Assembly (NCBI GenBank): GCA_023412195.1
Contig: JAEYNZ010000095.1
Span: 8,201 to 72,200 of the forward strand
Reading direction: 5' to 3'
Length of the DNA stretch: 64,000 nt
Source: Bacteroidota bacterium
Lineage (GTDB): Bacteria > Bacteroidota > Bacteroidia > Bacteroidales > Prolixibacteraceae
Shown one piece after another: positions 63,695 through 64,000 of the stretch. The notes under the pieces were generated by a model. The model was given only the letters and a program-made list of their open reading frames with translations, was not told where the DNA came from and did not search any database. The stretch's first letter is position 1. Each line of letters opens with the position of its first letter. The position numbers were made by a program, and so were the translations under genes.

Positions 63695-64000
63695 TCCCCT
63701 TTTCCTATAATATGGTTTATTCATCAGTTAAACTATCAGCATATACTTTGTTATAGCTCCTTTATCCTGCAGAAAATTCTCATCATGGTATTTCTGAAAT
63801 ATTTATTTGTACATGGAAATTATATATGAATAGCTTTCCCAATCATGATCATCCTGTTTTTTGGCTTTATTGCCTGTAAGTAGTAACTGCAAATGCACAT
63901 TTTTTCGTAATCAGGAATGCACAAAAATTGGCAACAGCCGTGCACATTTTGTTACGGTAAATTTAAATAAATATTCATTTCTCAAAAATTGTTTTACGGT
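63695..64000. other. 306-bp non-coding end of window with repeated TGCACA boxes
   Basis: After mnmE no coding frame is seen. Three TGCACA boxes occur at 63894-63899, 63918-63923 and 63941-63946 (steps of 24 and 23 bp), and TTACGGT occurs at 63952-63958 and again at the last bases of the window. The pattern looks like repeated protein-binding sites; the gene it serves would lie beyond the window. Confidence 0.5.

Overview
The window looks like a chromosomal segment of a member of the Bacteroidota, probably class Bacteroidia. The signs are a SusC/SusD pair, a type IX secretion C-terminal sorting domain, many Bacteroidetes-type promoters (TAnnTTTG at -7, some with TTTG 18-19 bp upstream), weak Shine-Dalgarno signals, AT-rich intergenic DNA and families largely confined to this phylum (HYC_CC_PP, DUF3276, SusD-like). 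Most genes are ordinary chromosomal genes; there is no phage, IS transposase gene, CRISPR array or rRNA. One tRNA gene (Arg, anticodon UCU) is present.

Layout. 1-8.4 kb (minus strand): a truncated SusD-like gene, its SusC partner, a secreted T9SS-sorted protein and a GH105 unsaturated rhamnogalacturonyl hydrolase, i.e. part of a glycan (probably pectin) utilisation region. 8.8-11.7 kb: three-gene proton-translocating transhydrogenase operon. 11.8-17.6 kb: a large hybrid histidine kinase, an orphan protein that resembles only the C-terminal specificity domain of Type ISP restriction enzymes, and tex. 17.8-24.5 kb: ffh, folD, a DUF3276 protein, an ABC-F ATPase, nth, a ZIP transporter and a ferredoxin. 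24.6-29.4 kb: a YfcC-type carrier divergent from hutI and a fused ftcD (lower histidine degradation). 29.4-36.7 kb: ndk, nrnA with two FKBP-like lipoproteins and a Nudix gene, a tetrapyrrole-methylase-fold methyltransferase, an MBL hydrolase, an MFS carrier, asnA and tRNA-Arg. 37.5-44.6 kb: an M49-like lipoprotein peptidase, a His/Cys-rich HYC_CC_PP protein, a TonB-dependent receptor, a periplasmic HMA protein (together a probable metal-handling unit) and, convergent to it, exbB-exbD-tonB. 44.8-53.4 kb: an APC permease with a degenerate EIIA-like tail, a TPR lipoprotein, gyrA and clpC. 53.4-62.2 kb: a SpoIIE-type phosphatase, a surface-glycan group (PfkB kinase, DUF4422 and GT39 glycosyltransferases, fabG, RgpF-like protein, methyltransferase) and a sirtuin. 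62.3-63.7 kb: mnmE, followed by non-coding DNA with repeated TGCACA boxes.

The most unusual structure is non-coding. Two unlinked intergenic loci (4695-4787 and 37249-37341) each hold exactly 93 bp built as four 11-bp units of the type TTCAATRTAAA, a 5-bp centre, and four inverted units TTTAYATTGAA. The shared plan with diverged sequence suggests a conserved element (protein-binding array, cruciform or RNA hairpin) rather than chance. Two copies of a second element, a MITE of 189-190 bp with TGTCCGG/TGTCCTG termini and 5-bp target duplications, sit at 8423-8612 and 36974-37162; the first lies directly in front of the GH105 start codon. All functional statements rest on reading the sequence and on family knowledge; no database search was possible.
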